A stretch of DNA of 64,000 nucleotides from Nannocystis punicea (GCF_026965555.1 NZ_CP114040.1:1054001-1118000); one strand, 5' to 3'; shown: positions 9,067 through 17,987, counted from the first letter of the stretch. The notes: a model not told the origin generated them from the sequence alone. Numbers and translations: made by a program.

Positions 9067-10104
9067 ATGGAGAGCGAGTACACCGCGGACATGATTCAGG
9101 TCCTCACGCTGCGCGAGAGCGTGCGCAAGCGGCCCGGGATGTACATCGGCTCGACCGACGACAGCGCGGGCCTCCTGAGCTTGCTGCTCGAGGTCGTATC
9201 GACGCCTGTCGAGCAGATCCTGCTAGGCCGCTGCGCCCGCGTCGACGTCCGCGTCGACGCCGACGACTTCGTCACCGTCACCGACGACGGCCCGGGAGTC
9301 CCGGCGCGCTCGCTGGCCGACCTTCTCGAGCAGCCGGTCGACGTTCAAGGCCCGCGCGTCCACCTCGCGTTCCGTGGCATGAGCCTGGCGATCGTCAACG
9401 CGGTGAGTGATCCGTTCGAGGTCGACACCGTCCACGGCGGCGAGCAGGCGACCGTCGCATACGCGGGCGGCCTGCAGCGCGGCCCCATGCGGGTGAGCGC
9501 AGCGTCGCGGCCGTCGGGCACGCGCGTCCGGTTTCGTCCCGATCCGCAGATCTTCCAGTGCACGCGCCAGCCACGAGCCGAACTGACGCAGCGTCTCGAA
9601 GACCTCGCGTTCCTGCTGCCCGCGATGGCGCTGTCGTGGAGCTTCGCGGGCGAGCGCGCGACGGGTCTCGTCGAACGCCTCCGCGCCGAGCTCCGCGGAC
9701 CGCTCGGCGACGTCGCGTATCACAAGGGCGAATATGTGACGGAGGACGGCCCGACTGCGGTCGAGGTCGCCCTCGCCTGGCCCACCGAATCGGGCGGACG
9801 GCCCCCGCAGATCCTCGGCTTCACCAATCTCCAGCGCACCGAGGACGGCCCGCACCTCACCGGCCTGCTCAGGGGCGTCCGCGACTTCCTGAGGATCCGC
9901 CGCGACCGCGGCCTCGAGGGGCTCGTGGCTGCGGTCGCGGTGCGCTTCGACGATTCCCGCTACCGCGTGCAGACCAAGTACAGGCTCGCCAGCTCGGGCC
10001 TGTACTCGGCGGTGAAGGAGGCGACGTCGACCGCCCTACAGCACTGGACCGAGCGCTTCCCCGAGGCCGCGAAAGCGCTGCGCAGCCGCGTCAAGGCGCG
10101 GTGA
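9067..10104 (+). CDS. GyrB/ParE N-terminal-domain paralogue without TOPRIM
   Basis: 345 residues that align with only the first two domains of GyrB: the GHKL ATPase and the transducer. The N-terminus has the gyrase signature RKRPGMYIGST (21-31). Glu42, the catalytic base in E. coli GyrB numbering, is kept (LEVV). The Mg-ATP ligand Asn46 is Thr46 here, and Asp45 is Ser. Asp73 and Gly77 (TDDGPGVP) are kept. The C-terminal TOPRIM and DNA-gate parts are absent, so it cannot be a complete topoisomerase subunit. It may bind nucleotide weakly or act as a regulator or decoy of gyrase; that is inference. The C-terminus (QTKYRLASSGLYSAVKEA) resembles the end of the transducer domain. Confidence 0.85.
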   Translation: MESEYTADMIQVLTLRESVRKRPGMYIGSTDDSAGLLSLLLEVVSTPVEQILLGRCARVDVRVDADDFVTVTDDGPGVPARSLADLLEQPVDVQGPRVHLAFRGMSLAIVNAVSDPFEVDTVHGGEQATVAYAGGLQRGPMRVSAASRPSGTRVRFRPDPQIFQCTRQPRAELTQRLEDLAFLLPAMALSWSFAGERATGLVERLRAELRGPLGDVAYHKGEYVTEDGPTAVEVALAWPTESGGRPPQILGFTNLQRTEDGPHLTGLLRGVRDFLRIRRDRGLEGLVAAVAVRFDDSRYRVQTKYRLASSGLYSAVKEATSTALQHWTERFPEAAKALRSRVKAR

Positions 10105-10229
10105 GGCCGGACGGTACATCGCCGGCGCGGCGACGATCGCGAGACCGCGTGGGCGTCCGCTTCTGTCCGCTCTCACCGCCGGCGCTCCCTACAATGATCA
10201 ATGGGCGACGGACGGCGCTGCGAGCTCGG

Positions 10230-11504
10230 CTACGCGGGTCGGGTCGAGGGGCTGGCGGAGCTGTGCGGATCGACCGCCGGCGCATCCCAGGCGACCTCGA
10301 GCGAGACGAGGCCGCGGAACATCACGACCTGGCGGAATTGCAGCGGCTCGTCCCCGGCGAGGCGCAGCCCCGGCAGGCGCGAGGTGAGCACGGAGAGCCC
10401 CACGCGCCCCTGAAGGCGCGCGAGCGCGGCGCCGAGGCAAAAGTGGACACCCCGACCAAAGCCGAGGTGCTCGCCCACGTCGGCGCGCTCGGGGTCGAAC
10501 CGCAGCGGGTCCGCGATCACGCGCTCGTCGTGATTGGCGGATCCGAGGGCCAGGAACACCCGCGCGTCCGGCGGGATCGTGACGTCGCCGAGCTTCACCT
10601 CGACGCGGGCCACGCGGGTCGTCCCCGGGACCGGGCAGTCGCGGCGAAGGGTCTCCTCGACCACGGCGGCGGCGAGCGATGGATCTCGCACCAGCGCGGC
10701 GAGCCGGTCCGGGTGCAGGAGCAGCAGCCGCACTGCGTTGCCGAGCAGGTCGGTGGTGGTCTTGTGGCCCGCGAACACGAAGGTGGTCGCATGGGTGACC
10801 GCCTTGACCATGTCGAGCCGACCGCCGGGGTCCGTCGCCGCCTGAATGATGGTCGTCAGCAGATCGGTCGACGGCGCACCCGCTCGCGCGGTGATCAACT
10901 CCGCGAGGTGATGCTGCATCGCGACCACGCTCTCGGCCGCTCGCACCCACTCGCCGGTCGGCAGCTGGCCGCCCATGAACAGGCGCGCCGCGTCGTCCGC
11001 CCATTGACCGAACTTGCTGGCGTCGGCCGGCGAGACGCCCAAGATGCCGGCGATCACCGCCACCGGCAGCGGGCCGCAGAAGCGCGCCATGAGCTCGGCC
11101 CGACCGTCGGCGGCGAAGGCGTCGACGAGGCCGTCGGCCAGCGCGACGACGGTACCCTCGAGCGCGGCGATTCGCTCGGCGGTGAAGGCGGCGTTCATCT
11201 TTCGTCGCACCGCAGTGTGCTCCGGCGGGTCGAGCTGGACGATCGGGCCGGTCCGCGGGAACCCCTTCCGCATCACTGCCATCACCTCGGGCGGCGGCTC
11301 CTTGACGTTGGTGGTGGTGACCCGCGAGGAGAAGCGGTCGGTGTCGCGGAGAATGGCCGCGACGTCGGCGTGCCGGGTGACCACCCACATGCCCAGATCC
11401 TCGCAGAAGAAGATCGGCTCCTCGGCGCGCGCCAGGGCGTACCGCGAATACGGGTCTTGCTGCACTTCGGGCGAGAAGAAAGCGAACGCGGGGCGCTCCG
11501 TCAT
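10230..11504 (-). CDS. Cytochrome P450 (CYP107-like soluble type)
   Basis: 424 residues from the ATG at 11504, a normal length for soluble bacterial P450s. Motifs in order: LDPPEHTAVRR (91-101, C-helix), AGHKTT (245-250, I-helix oxygen activation), EETLRR (283-288, ExxR) and GFGRGVHFCLGAAL with Cys356 as haem ligand. The AGHKTT form replaces the usual AGxET acid with Lys, a change seen in some specialised P450s. It needs a ferredoxin partner, which is not encoded nearby. An alternative start at 11543 adds 13 residues; neither start has a clear ribosome site. It converges on the GyrB-like gene. Secondary-metabolite or xenobiotic oxidation is the family norm, but the substrate is unknown. Confidence 0.92.
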   Translation of the reverse strand: MTERPAFAFFSPEVQQDPYSRYALARAEEPIFFCEDLGMWVVTRHADVAAILRDTDRFSSRVTTTNVKEPPPEVMAVMRKGFPRTGPIVQLDPPEHTAVRRKMNAAFTAERIAALEGTVVALADGLVDAFAADGRAELMARFCGPLPVAVIAGILGVSPADASKFGQWADDAARLFMGGQLPTGEWVRAAESVVAMQHHLAELITARAGAPSTDLLTTIIQAATDPGGRLDMVKAVTHATTFVFAGHKTTTDLLGNAVRLLLLHPDRLAALVRDPSLAAAVVEETLRRDCPVPGTTRVARVEVKLGDVTIPPDARVFLALGSANHDERVIADPLRFDPERADVGEHLGFGRGVHFCLGAALARLQGRVGLSVLTSRLPGLRLAGDEPLQFRQVVMFRGLVSLEVAWDAPAVDPHSSASPSTRPA

Positions 11505-11549
11505 CGACGCTGAAGCGTACACGCGCCGGATCGGCGGCTTCAAGGGCGC

Positions 11550-11762
11550 TCACGCCGACCGCGGTCGCGGAGCCCACTGGAGCGCGCTGCTGTCCCCATG
11601 CGAATGGAAGGCGAAGAAGGACGCGAAGAGGTCGACCTCGACGCCTGGCTCCTCGGCCAGGAGCCTGTCGTCGTCCGCCACAAGGTCGCGCGCGCCGTCG
11701 AGAGCGACGAGGTAGATCCCCTCGCCCTTCGCGGCATCGCCCAGCGCCTCGCGCGGCCTGAC
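11550..11762 (-). pseudogene. Possible gene-tail remnant (~70 codons)
   Basis: A frame on the minus strand, ending with TGA at 11550, shows coding-like GC3 and sensible composition (GEGIYLVALDGARDLVADDD, then FASFFAFHSHGD). No ATG or GTG start fits its upstream edge. It sits directly upstream of the P450 start. It may be the tail of a lost gene; the alternative is chance. I do not recognise the family. Confidence 0.3.
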
Positions 11763-11903
11763 AGCGCCGCGCGAGCACGAGCGTGGACGAGGTTGTTGGG
11801 CGCGGCCGTGCCGCGTGCACCGCGCGGTCCCTGGATGGTACCGTCCAATGAATGCGGGGACGGCCATGACCGATCGGGCAGGCATGTCCGCGGAGGTGCA
11901 GCG

Positions 11904-12422
11904 ATGAGGAGAATTCTCGAGGCCGTCGTGTTGCTCGCGCTCGGCTGTCGCACGCCCGAGCCCGCGAGCACGGCGCCGGCCGAGACGAAGGCCGCGAGCC
12001 CGGCATCGGCGCCCGCGCCGGCCCCCGCGGAGTCGGGGCCCGTACCGGCGCCGGTGGAGTCGAAGCCCGAACTGTCGCCCGCGAGCGATCCGGCGACCGC
12101 ACGCGAGCCGCGGGCGTGCGGGCCCGGCGAGCGCCTCGACACCGGCTGCACCTGCAGCGACGGGGTCGCCTGCTTCGACATCTGTTGCGGCGCGGACGCC
12201 CTGTGCGGCCATCCGGCCGAGCCCGGTGGCAAGTCGGCCTGCATCCTCCAGGCGTCGCCACCGGCGGCCGAGAAGAAGCCGCGCGCGTGCAAGGACGGCG
12301 ACTTCCTGGCGAGCGGGTGCCGCTGCGGCGGCACGACGTGCATGGACATCTGCTGCGTCGGCTCGGCTTGCAGTCATCACGCCAGCGAGGACGGCGGCTA
12401 TGCGAAGTGCCTCCGCCGCTGA
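11904..12422 (+). CDS. Small Cys-rich lipoprotein with two internal repeats
   Basis: 172 residues. The ATG at 11904 follows GGAGGTG by six bases, which fixes the start although the frame is open much further upstream. The signal peptide ends LALGC (Cys15), a lipobox. A Pro/Ala/Glu-rich linker of about 60 residues follows. Then come two related Cys-rich modules, RACGPGERLDTGCTCSDG with FDICC, and RACKDGDFLASGCRCGG with MDICC. The paired pattern implies an internal duplication and several disulfides, so the protein is periplasmic or on the surface. The function is unknown. Confidence 0.82.
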   Translation: MRRILEAVVLLALGCRTPEPASTAPAETKAASPASAPAPAPAESGPVPAPVESKPELSPASDPATAREPRACGPGERLDTGCTCSDGVACFDICCGADALCGHPAEPGGKSACILQASPPAAEKKPRACKDGDFLASGCRCGGTTCMDICCVGSACSHHASEDGGYAKCLRR

Positions 12423-12561
12423 TGCCGTGATTGCCGGGACCGCCGCGCTGTCGACGATGATGAGTCCGACGAGAGCGACCTGAATGACCGCAGGCCGACC
12501 TGGCTGGACTCTCGTCATTCGCGGCGCGAGGTCGTCCTTCGGTCAGGCCGCCCTGAACATG

Positions 12562-13181
12562 TCACTCGACCTTCGTGGGGGCGGTCATGCGGGCGATCGG
12601 CATGACGGGCCCGTCCACCTGATCCTCGAGCACGACCTCGGTCCGGGACGGGTCGATGACGACGAGCGAGACGTCGTCCGTGCTGCGCTTGATCGCGGCG
12701 CCGCGCTGATCGCCGGCCTCGTCGACGATCCAGCCGCCGACCCAGCCGTCGATCTGGCCCCAGTAGAGGCCGGCCTGGCCGCTTTCGACCTGGGCGCCGG
12801 TGAACTCGTAGGGCCCGTTGGTGACGCCTTCGCCGCGGAGCTCGGCGCTGAACTTGCCCCCTTCGATATCGAGCTCGAGGGTGGCGCCGTCGGCGTTGGT
12901 CAAGGTGCCGGCGCCGTCGTCGAGCGGACCGTGAAACCAGGCGCGGACGCCGAGGTAGTCGTAGCTTCCGTCGCAGGCGAAGACGGTGACGAGGTCGTCG
13001 GCGGCGACGACGGCGATCCGGACGTCTTCGGCTGGCCGACGAAGATGCCCTCGGTGTCGCCCGCGGTGTTGCACGCGCTCGCCGTCACGGCCAGCGCGGC
13101 TAGCCAGGCGCCGGTCAGGAGCGCCCGCGCCGGGTACAGCTCGGGTCGGGAGAAGAGAGCAGGGAGCCAGCGTGTCGTCAT
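12562..13181 (-). pseudogene. Lipoprotein gene with a single-base frameshift
   Basis: The ATG at 13181 starts a lipoprotein signal ending TASAC (Cys37) and the sequence GIFVGQPK. Near 13029 sense moves to the next frame, which continues EDVRIAVVAADDLVTVFACDG and runs with good coding character to the stop at 12562. Restoring one G in CCGAAG (to CCGGAAG) joins the two parts as QPEDVRIAVV. The mature part has about 150 residues, is beta-rich and ends TAPTKVE. No family is recognised. It is either a recent knock-out or a homopolymer error in the assembly; read as one gene it would be about 206 residues. Confidence 0.68.
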
Positions 13182-13509
13182 GGTCGCCTCGGGAGAGCAG
13201 CGCGCCGGCGCTGTCTCGCTCGTCCTTCGAAGTCGCCGGAGCGGGCCGAAAAATTGCGGCGGCGATCCGAAAAGTAGCGATCGGCCCGAACTGGCGGCGA
13301 GCTCGCGCTGCGAGCGGAAGATCGGCGCGACCCGACGGAGGGCACGTTGTCCGCCGTCTTGCAGCAGCGCGCCGCCCCGGCGCCGGCGAGGCCGTCTTTC
13401 GCGGCGCTCGGCGGGGCCGAGATGGAGATCGAGCGACTGCGCGCCCGGATCGAGCGCGCGAGGGGGAGAGCAGGTCGAGCGGGCCCTGCTCGGTTTCAGC
13501 CACGGCGGC
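13182..13509. other. Intergenic 328 bases, no gene supported
   Basis: The stretch lies between the start of the frameshifted lipoprotein and the 3' end of the VCBS lipoprotein, both on the minus strand. Short Arg/Ala-rich frames exist on both strands but none has a start signal or recognisable sequence. Confidence 0.5.
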
Positions 13510-15882
13510 TCAGCCCGGCGGGCGCGGGCACTTGCCGGTGCCGGAGGCGCGGTTGTTGTCCGTCCGGCACTCGTGCCACGCGTGCATCGGCATCCCGTCG
13601 TCGACGACGACCCACACCACCGAGGTGCCGTCGACGATCCCGGGCGGAGGATTCGGCAGCACCAGCACGACCTCTTCGGCCTCGGCGGGGTAGAGCACCT
13701 TGGTCGTCACCCCCATCCCGAGCAGGACGCCGGCGTTGTTCGGGTCGCCGTCGTAGAAGTAGACCGGCACGCCGACCGGGACCGCCGCCTCGCCGATGTT
13801 GCGGACGCGCGCGACCAGGCCGTACGCCTCGGGCGCGCATTGCAGGCGCAGGTCGACGATCAGGTCGGGCGCCGCGAACTCGCCCTCGGGCTGGACGTTC
13901 TGGCGGAAGTTGTTGAGCCCGGGCACCTTCCAGTTGGTGGCCTCGACCTTCGGGGTGACGCCGCTCTCCTCGGTGTTGGTCACGTGATACGTGTGTTGAT
14001 TCCACACGCGGCGGGTCCGCACCCAGCTGCCGAGGCTGTCGCCGAAGATCCGCACCCCGGTCTGCTTGGTGCCGTCGCAGGTGATGCCCGAATAATCGTT
14101 GGAGACGGCGACGATGTCCGCGTGCCCGTCGCCGTCGACGTCGGCGACCAGCGGGTACTCGACCAGAGTGCCGGTGGTGTTGCAGGTGCTCCACAGCACC
14201 GTCCCGTCGCTGCCCTTGTACACGCGCAGGGTGGTCTCGTCGGAGTAGACGACCTCGGCCGAGCCGTCGCCGTCGAAGTCGAACACCGAGGAGCCGGTGG
14301 CCGCCGACGAGCAGTCCTGGGTCTGCTTGATCCACAGGAAGGTCTCCGCGTCGGGCACGTTCGGGTCCATCAGCTTCTTGCCGTCGAACACCGCGTAGCC
14401 GACCCCGCCGGCGACCGCGACGTCGGGCGTGCCGTCGCCGTTGAAGTCGGCGATCGTCTGCGGGCCGCCGCCCGAGGTGGTGCCGGCGGACCCGGGCGGG
14501 CACAGATCCGGCGAGAGCGGGCCATTGATGTCGATGCCGGCGCGGAGGATCTGGACCCCGTTCGCGGCCAGCGGGTCGTGGCGCCAGATGATCAGGTGAT
14601 GCGGCAGGAGGGGGCCGCCGTTGGCGATCGTGGCGACCTCGGCCTTGCCGTCGAGGTCGAGGTCGGCGACCGCGCTCCACACGCCCTCGAGGCCGGTCGC
14701 CGCCATCACGCCGCCGGCCGCGTTGTAGGCGCCGCGGGCGTGGACGATGTCGAGCTGGCCGTCGCCGTCGAGATCGGCGGCGGTGTTGATATAGCTGGCG
14801 GGGAGCATGGTCTTGATCGCGCCGGTCTTGCCGTCGCGCACGGCGCCCGGGGTCAGGACCTCAGGGGCGCCGTCCTGGTCGAGGTCGGCGATCGAGACGA
14901 ACGAGCCGCCGCCCGGGCCCGGCGAGCTCCACAGGATGCTGCCGTCGCCCCGGAACGCGACGATCTTGCCGGTCGTGGTGCTGGCCAGGACCTCGTTGCC
15001 GGGCACCCCGTCGATGTCCCCGCCCGCGAGCTCGGACCCGGGCGCGATCGGGTCGACCGCGTCGAAGTAGGTCCACTTCTCGACGATCTGGCCGTCGACG
15101 GTCGAGATGACGTGGATCGTGCCATTGTTTTGGTAGTCGCCGTTGTCGAAGGTGGAGAACACGATCTCGGGGATGTCGCGCTCGTCGACGATCAGGTCGC
15201 AGTTGTCGTCGTCGAGCTGGATGACGATCGGCGTCATCATGACGTCGCCCTTGTCCCAGTGATACTTGACCACCGGCGCGAACGTGCCGGGCGGCGGCTT
15301 GTACTCGCACTTGGACAGGCAGGTCGGCGGGTCGCCGGGGTCCTGGCCGTCGAGGCAGACCGGCGGCGACGGCAGGCACTTGCCGGTCGCCGGGGTGACG
15401 CCGCCCTGGCACATGCCGCCCATCATCTCCGGCTCGCCGAGCGAGTACTCGCAATATTCTTCGTCGCCGCATTCGCTGGCGTCGATGCAGGCGCCGCCGG
15501 GGGTGACGCAGGTGTTGAACGAGCAGAAGCCGCCCTCCGGGCAGCAGGTGTCGCCGCAGGCCTGGTCCTCGGTCGGACAGCACACGCCGCCGATGCACAC
15601 GCCGCCGTGGTCGGCGCAGTCGGCCGGACACACGGGCTCCGCGGTGGTGCCCTCGGTGCTGTCCGTGGGGTCCGCCTGCGTGGTCGAGGTCGTCTGGGAA
15701 TCACTGGCGGTGCCGGTGCCCCCGTCGGTGCCGGCCTCGGTCGGCACGGTGGCGCCGCCCGTCGTGGGAGCCGTGAGCGAGGTCGTGGCGAGGCCGTCCG
15801 TGGCCGATTCGCGGGCATCGTCGCCGCAGGCCGCGCCGAGCGCGAGACCCCAGCACAAGAGCAACGTCGGGGTAGGCTTCAT
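13510..15882 (-). CDS. VCBS/FG-GAP repeat lipoprotein with Cys-rich N-terminal region
   Basis: 790 residues. The ATG at 15882 gives a signal peptide ending GAAC (Cys19, lipobox). A Thr/Ser/Asp linker follows, then a Cys-rich segment of about 110 residues with ADCADHGGVCIGGVCC-type spacing. The main body has FG-GAP/VCBS repeats recognisable as DLDxDGxxE variants, including DLDQDGAPEVL, DLDLDGKAEVA, DFNGDGTPDVAVAG and DVDGDGHADIVAVS. These Ca-binding blades build an integrin-like beta-propeller. The tail (WNQHTYHVTNTEE, then a CARDB-like beta domain) is common in myxobacterial proteins of this kind. Location is the outer surface. Adhesion or ligand binding is likely from the fold but is not shown. 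Confidence 0.9.
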   Translation of the reverse strand: MKPTPTLLLCWGLALGAACGDDARESATDGLATTSLTAPTTGGATVPTEAGTDGGTGTASDSQTTSTTQADPTDSTEGTTAEPVCPADCADHGGVCIGGVCCPTEDQACGDTCCPEGGFCSFNTCVTPGGACIDASECGDEEYCEYSLGEPEMMGGMCQGGVTPATGKCLPSPPVCLDGQDPGDPPTCLSKCEYKPPPGTFAPVVKYHWDKGDVMMTPIVIQLDDDNCDLIVDERDIPEIVFSTFDNGDYQNNGTIHVISTVDGQIVEKWTYFDAVDPIAPGSELAGGDIDGVPGNEVLASTTTGKIVAFRGDGSILWSSPGPGGGSFVSIADLDQDGAPEVLTPGAVRDGKTGAIKTMLPASYINTAADLDGDGQLDIVHARGAYNAAGGVMAATGLEGVWSAVADLDLDGKAEVATIANGGPLLPHHLIIWRHDPLAANGVQILRAGIDINGPLSPDLCPPGSAGTTSGGGPQTIADFNGDGTPDVAVAGGVGYAVFDGKKLMDPNVPDAETFLWIKQTQDCSSAATGSSVFDFDGDGSAEVVYSDETTLRVYKGSDGTVLWSTCNTTGTLVEYPLVADVDGDGHADIVAVSNDYSGITCDGTKQTGVRIFGDSLGSWVRTRRVWNQHTYHVTNTEESGVTPKVEATNWKVPGLNNFRQNVQPEGEFAAPDLIVDLRLQCAPEAYGLVARVRNIGEAAVPVGVPVYFYDGDPNNAGVLLGMGVTTKVLYPAEAEEVVLVLPNPPPGIVDGTSVVWVVVDDGMPMHAWHECRTDNNRASGTGKCPRPPG

Positions 15883-16076
15883 CCACACAGGGTAACGAAC
15901 CTCGTTCACCGGCGACAGCGCCGAGATTGCGAACTCGAGCTCGTGTCGCGGTCGCGCCTCGGGTGGGCGCCGAGGTCGCAAGGGGCGAGGCCGTTGCGAT
16001 CGCGCTTGCGCGGTTCGTCGCGAGCGTCGACGACTTCGGGCTTCGTGCGCGTCGGCGTTCGCGACTCGTCGCCGCG

Positions 16077-16240
16077 TCAGGTGCTCGCCGACGCGAGCAC
16101 GGAAGCGTCCCCCCGCATGTCGCTCTCGAGCCGCAGGTCATGAGCGACCGTCACGACGTGGATGTTCTCGAGCGCGCCGGTCGTGCGCAGGATCGGCCGT
16201 CGGCCACGCGGCTCACGACGCTCTCGTGCGGAAGTGGCGG
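16077..16240 (-). pseudogene. Possible C-terminal gene remnant
   Basis: The minus-strand frame ending at 16077 reads ALENIHVVTVAHDLRLESD and then MRGDASVLASAST, with strong GC3 bias. A neighbouring frame upstream (HESVVSRVADGR) seems to continue it, implying a frameshift. No start is visible. The most likely reading is the decayed 3' end of a gene; it is not identified. Confidence 0.3.
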
Positions 16241-16337
16241 GCTCACATGGGGACGGGTCGAGATCTCCGTTCGTGGTGCGGCAGCGAGGGCCCGTCCCGG
16301 GCGGCCGTCGTTCGCGCGGAGGGGCCGCCGTGTTCGC

Positions 16338-16361
16338 GACATGTCCCGTAGGACATCCTAT
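16338..16361. repeat. CATG-family repeat 3' of the FGE-like gene
   Basis: CATG at 16340 and CATC at 16354, 14 bases apart; ATGTCC-CGTA-GGACAT is a perfect six-pair hairpin. It lies 26-49 bases after the FGE-like gene stop on that gene's strand. Confidence 0.7.
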
Positions 16362-16386
16362 GATTCGCGCTCGCTGCGGAGGATCG

Positions 16387-17048
16387 TCAGCGCGCGCAGC
16401 GGAAGCCGACGGTGCCGTAACCCCACTGGGGGCTGAGGCCGTAGCGGTAGGACGCGCGCAGGTAGCCGGGGCCGTCGTAGAAGCTGCCGCCGCGGACGAC
16501 CCGGACCTGGCCGCGGTCGGGGCCGGCGGGGTTGTGCCTGGGGGTCCACAAGTACGTCTTCGGGTGGTACCAGTCGGCGACCCACTCCGAGGCGTTGCCG
16601 GCGAGGTCGTGGACGCCTTCGGGGCTGACGCCGGCGGGGTGCCGGCCGACCGGGGCGGTGGCCTGGCCGCACTCGTACGTCTGCGCCCGCTTGCACGTCG
16701 GCGCTGCGTCGCCCCACGGGTACTGGTGGCGCGCCTCGGGGCCCCGGGCGGCGCGCTCCCACTCTGCCTCGGTCGGCAGCCGCTTGCCCTGCCACGCGCA
16801 GAACGTCTCCGCCTGGGCCCACGTCGCGCACACGACCGGGTGGTCCTCGCCGGTGAACGCCGCCGGCAGCGGGGCGCCGCGGACGAACGCCTCGCCCGTC
16901 CACACCTCGCAGCGGTCCAGCGCGATCTTCTCGCACTCGCCGGCCAGGTCCCGTCGGCCAGGCCCGGCTGGCCGGTGCCCGGCAGCGCGGGGGCGCAGGC
17001 GAGGGCCGCCGCAGTCACGAGCGATGCGAGCCGCTTCGACGACGCCAT
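16387..17048 (-). pseudogene. FGE-sulfatase (SUMF1-like) domain protein, frameshifted
   Basis: The ATG at 17048 starts a signal peptide (MASSKRLASLVTAAALAC). Near 16950 the sense frame changes; adding one G to GACGGGACC gives GLADGDLAGECEKIALDRCEV, which joins smoothly to the rest. The body (to 16387) is the formylglycine-generating-enzyme/sulfatase-modifying-factor fold: GKRLPTEAEWERAARG, YPWGD, VHDLAGNASEWVADWY, RVVRGGSFY and VGFRCAR. In bacteria this fold is used by true sulfatase activators and by many lectin-like or structural exported proteins. The exported form here, without an adjacent sulfatase, favours the latter. The N-terminal part of the domain is short. A CATG-family hairpin follows the stop. 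Confidence 0.75.
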
Positions 17049-17365
17049 GGTTCGACAGGATAGCGGAGCGCCGCGAGGTCCGACCCCTACCGCGATCGGA
17101 CCGGCGAGCGCCGCTCACCGCACGGCGATGTCGAGGCGCATCGCCGCGAGCCGCGTGGTCATCGAGCTGCAACAGGTCGGGTTCGGCGGGCGTCGCTTGT
17201 GGGGGCCCTCTATTCATTCGATTGCGGCGAGGCGAGCGCTCAGGAGGTGGTCGTCCGCCGGAGCGCGTCGCGTCGCAACAATCATGGGAGACGACAGCAA
17301 ATGCGCTCACGAGGTCCGATGGCGAGGAGCGGTCATCGCCGGCGCGCGATACGTCGATCCGCCGC

Positions 17366-17450
17366 GGGCGCCCGGAACGCGCCCGGAACGCGCCCGTGGG
17401 CGCCCGGGGTGCCCGTGGGCGCCCAGACGCGCCCGTGGGCGCCCCGTGTG
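17366..17450. repeat. GC-rich tandem repeat (CGCCCGTGGGCGCCC type)
   Basis: Two units close to GCGCCCGGAAC are followed by three units containing GCCCGTGGGCGCCC. Each of the latter is itself an inverted repeat (GGGCGCCC). The array ends about 45 bases upstream of the candidate promoter of the 92-residue protein gene. Confidence 0.6.
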
Positions 17451-17496
17451 CTCGTTCCATTCCGGGGCAACGGGTCGACCGCGCGATCTTTCGGGC

Positions 17497-17525
17497 TTGC
17501 GTCGGCCCGGCGACTTCACTATGTT
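17497..17525 (+). promoter_or_regulatory. Candidate sigma-70-like promoter for the 92-residue protein
   Basis: TTGCGT (17497-17502) and TATGTT (17520-17525) are separated by 17 bases, near the sigma-70 consensus. The start codon at 17555 lies 30 bases beyond, with GAGGAG in between. Confidence 0.4.
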
Positions 17526-17554
17526 GAGAGCGAATCTTTGTGAGGAGTCAGTGA

Positions 17555-17833
17555 ATGGCACAAGTGTTCGGACAGGTTCGTGGTGACGGCAGCGTGGCGA
17601 ATGATTCGGGCGGCTTCACGGTCCAGAAGCTCTCCACCGGCACCTACTTCATCAATACCCCGGATACCAACGGGCAAGTACCGATCGTGGTGGCGATGCC
17701 CGGGAACGCGTACACGACCGCGGCGGTGCGCGTGCAGGAGTACGGGCCCGGGGGCGTCACCGTGTGCACCGGGTTCACCGACCAGCGCGGGAACCTGGAC
17801 TGCGACTTCTTCTTCATCGCCATGTGGCCGTGA
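17555..17833 (+). CDS. Small hypothetical protein (92 residues)
   Basis: The ATG at 17555 is preceded by GAGGAG at a normal distance. The protein is polar with beta-prone sequence (QKLSTGTYFINTPDT, then PIVVAMPG) and two Cys (VCTGF, LDCDFFF). It has no signal peptide and no transmembrane segment. The composition differs from the Asp/Thr-rich lipoproteins around it. I do not recognise a family; a small beta-sandwich or lectin-like fold is possible. It appears to have its own promoter. Confidence 0.75.
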   Translation: MAQVFGQVRGDGSVANDSGGFTVQKLSTGTYFINTPDTNGQVPIVVAMPGNAYTTAAVRVQEYGPGGVTVCTGFTDQRGNLDCDFFFIAMWP

Positions 17834-17987
17834 CGGCAGGGCGTCGAGGTGAAGGCGCACGTCGCGGCGACGAGCGCTGGCGCTCGGCGGCCCGCGGTCC
17901 CTCACCTGCGTGTCCGGTCGAACCCTCGCCGGAGGTCACGGCAGCCCCGGTTGTTGCGGTCAGGCGGCGATGGGACCATCCGCGCCC

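Larger units (their letters stand above)
15883..16386. other. Intergenic region with a CATG repeat and a possible gene remnant
   Basis: About 500 bases between the VCBS gene start and the FGE-like gene stop. It holds the CATG unit at 16338-16361 and the coding-like remnant at 16077-16240. The rest shows no feature I can support. Confidence 0.5.
17049..17554. other. Intergenic region with GC-rich tandem repeat and promoter
   Basis: About 500 bases between the divergent FGE-like and 92-residue-protein genes. The left half shows no feature; the right half holds the GC-rich tandem repeat (17366-17450) and a candidate promoter (17497-17525). Confidence 0.55.
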
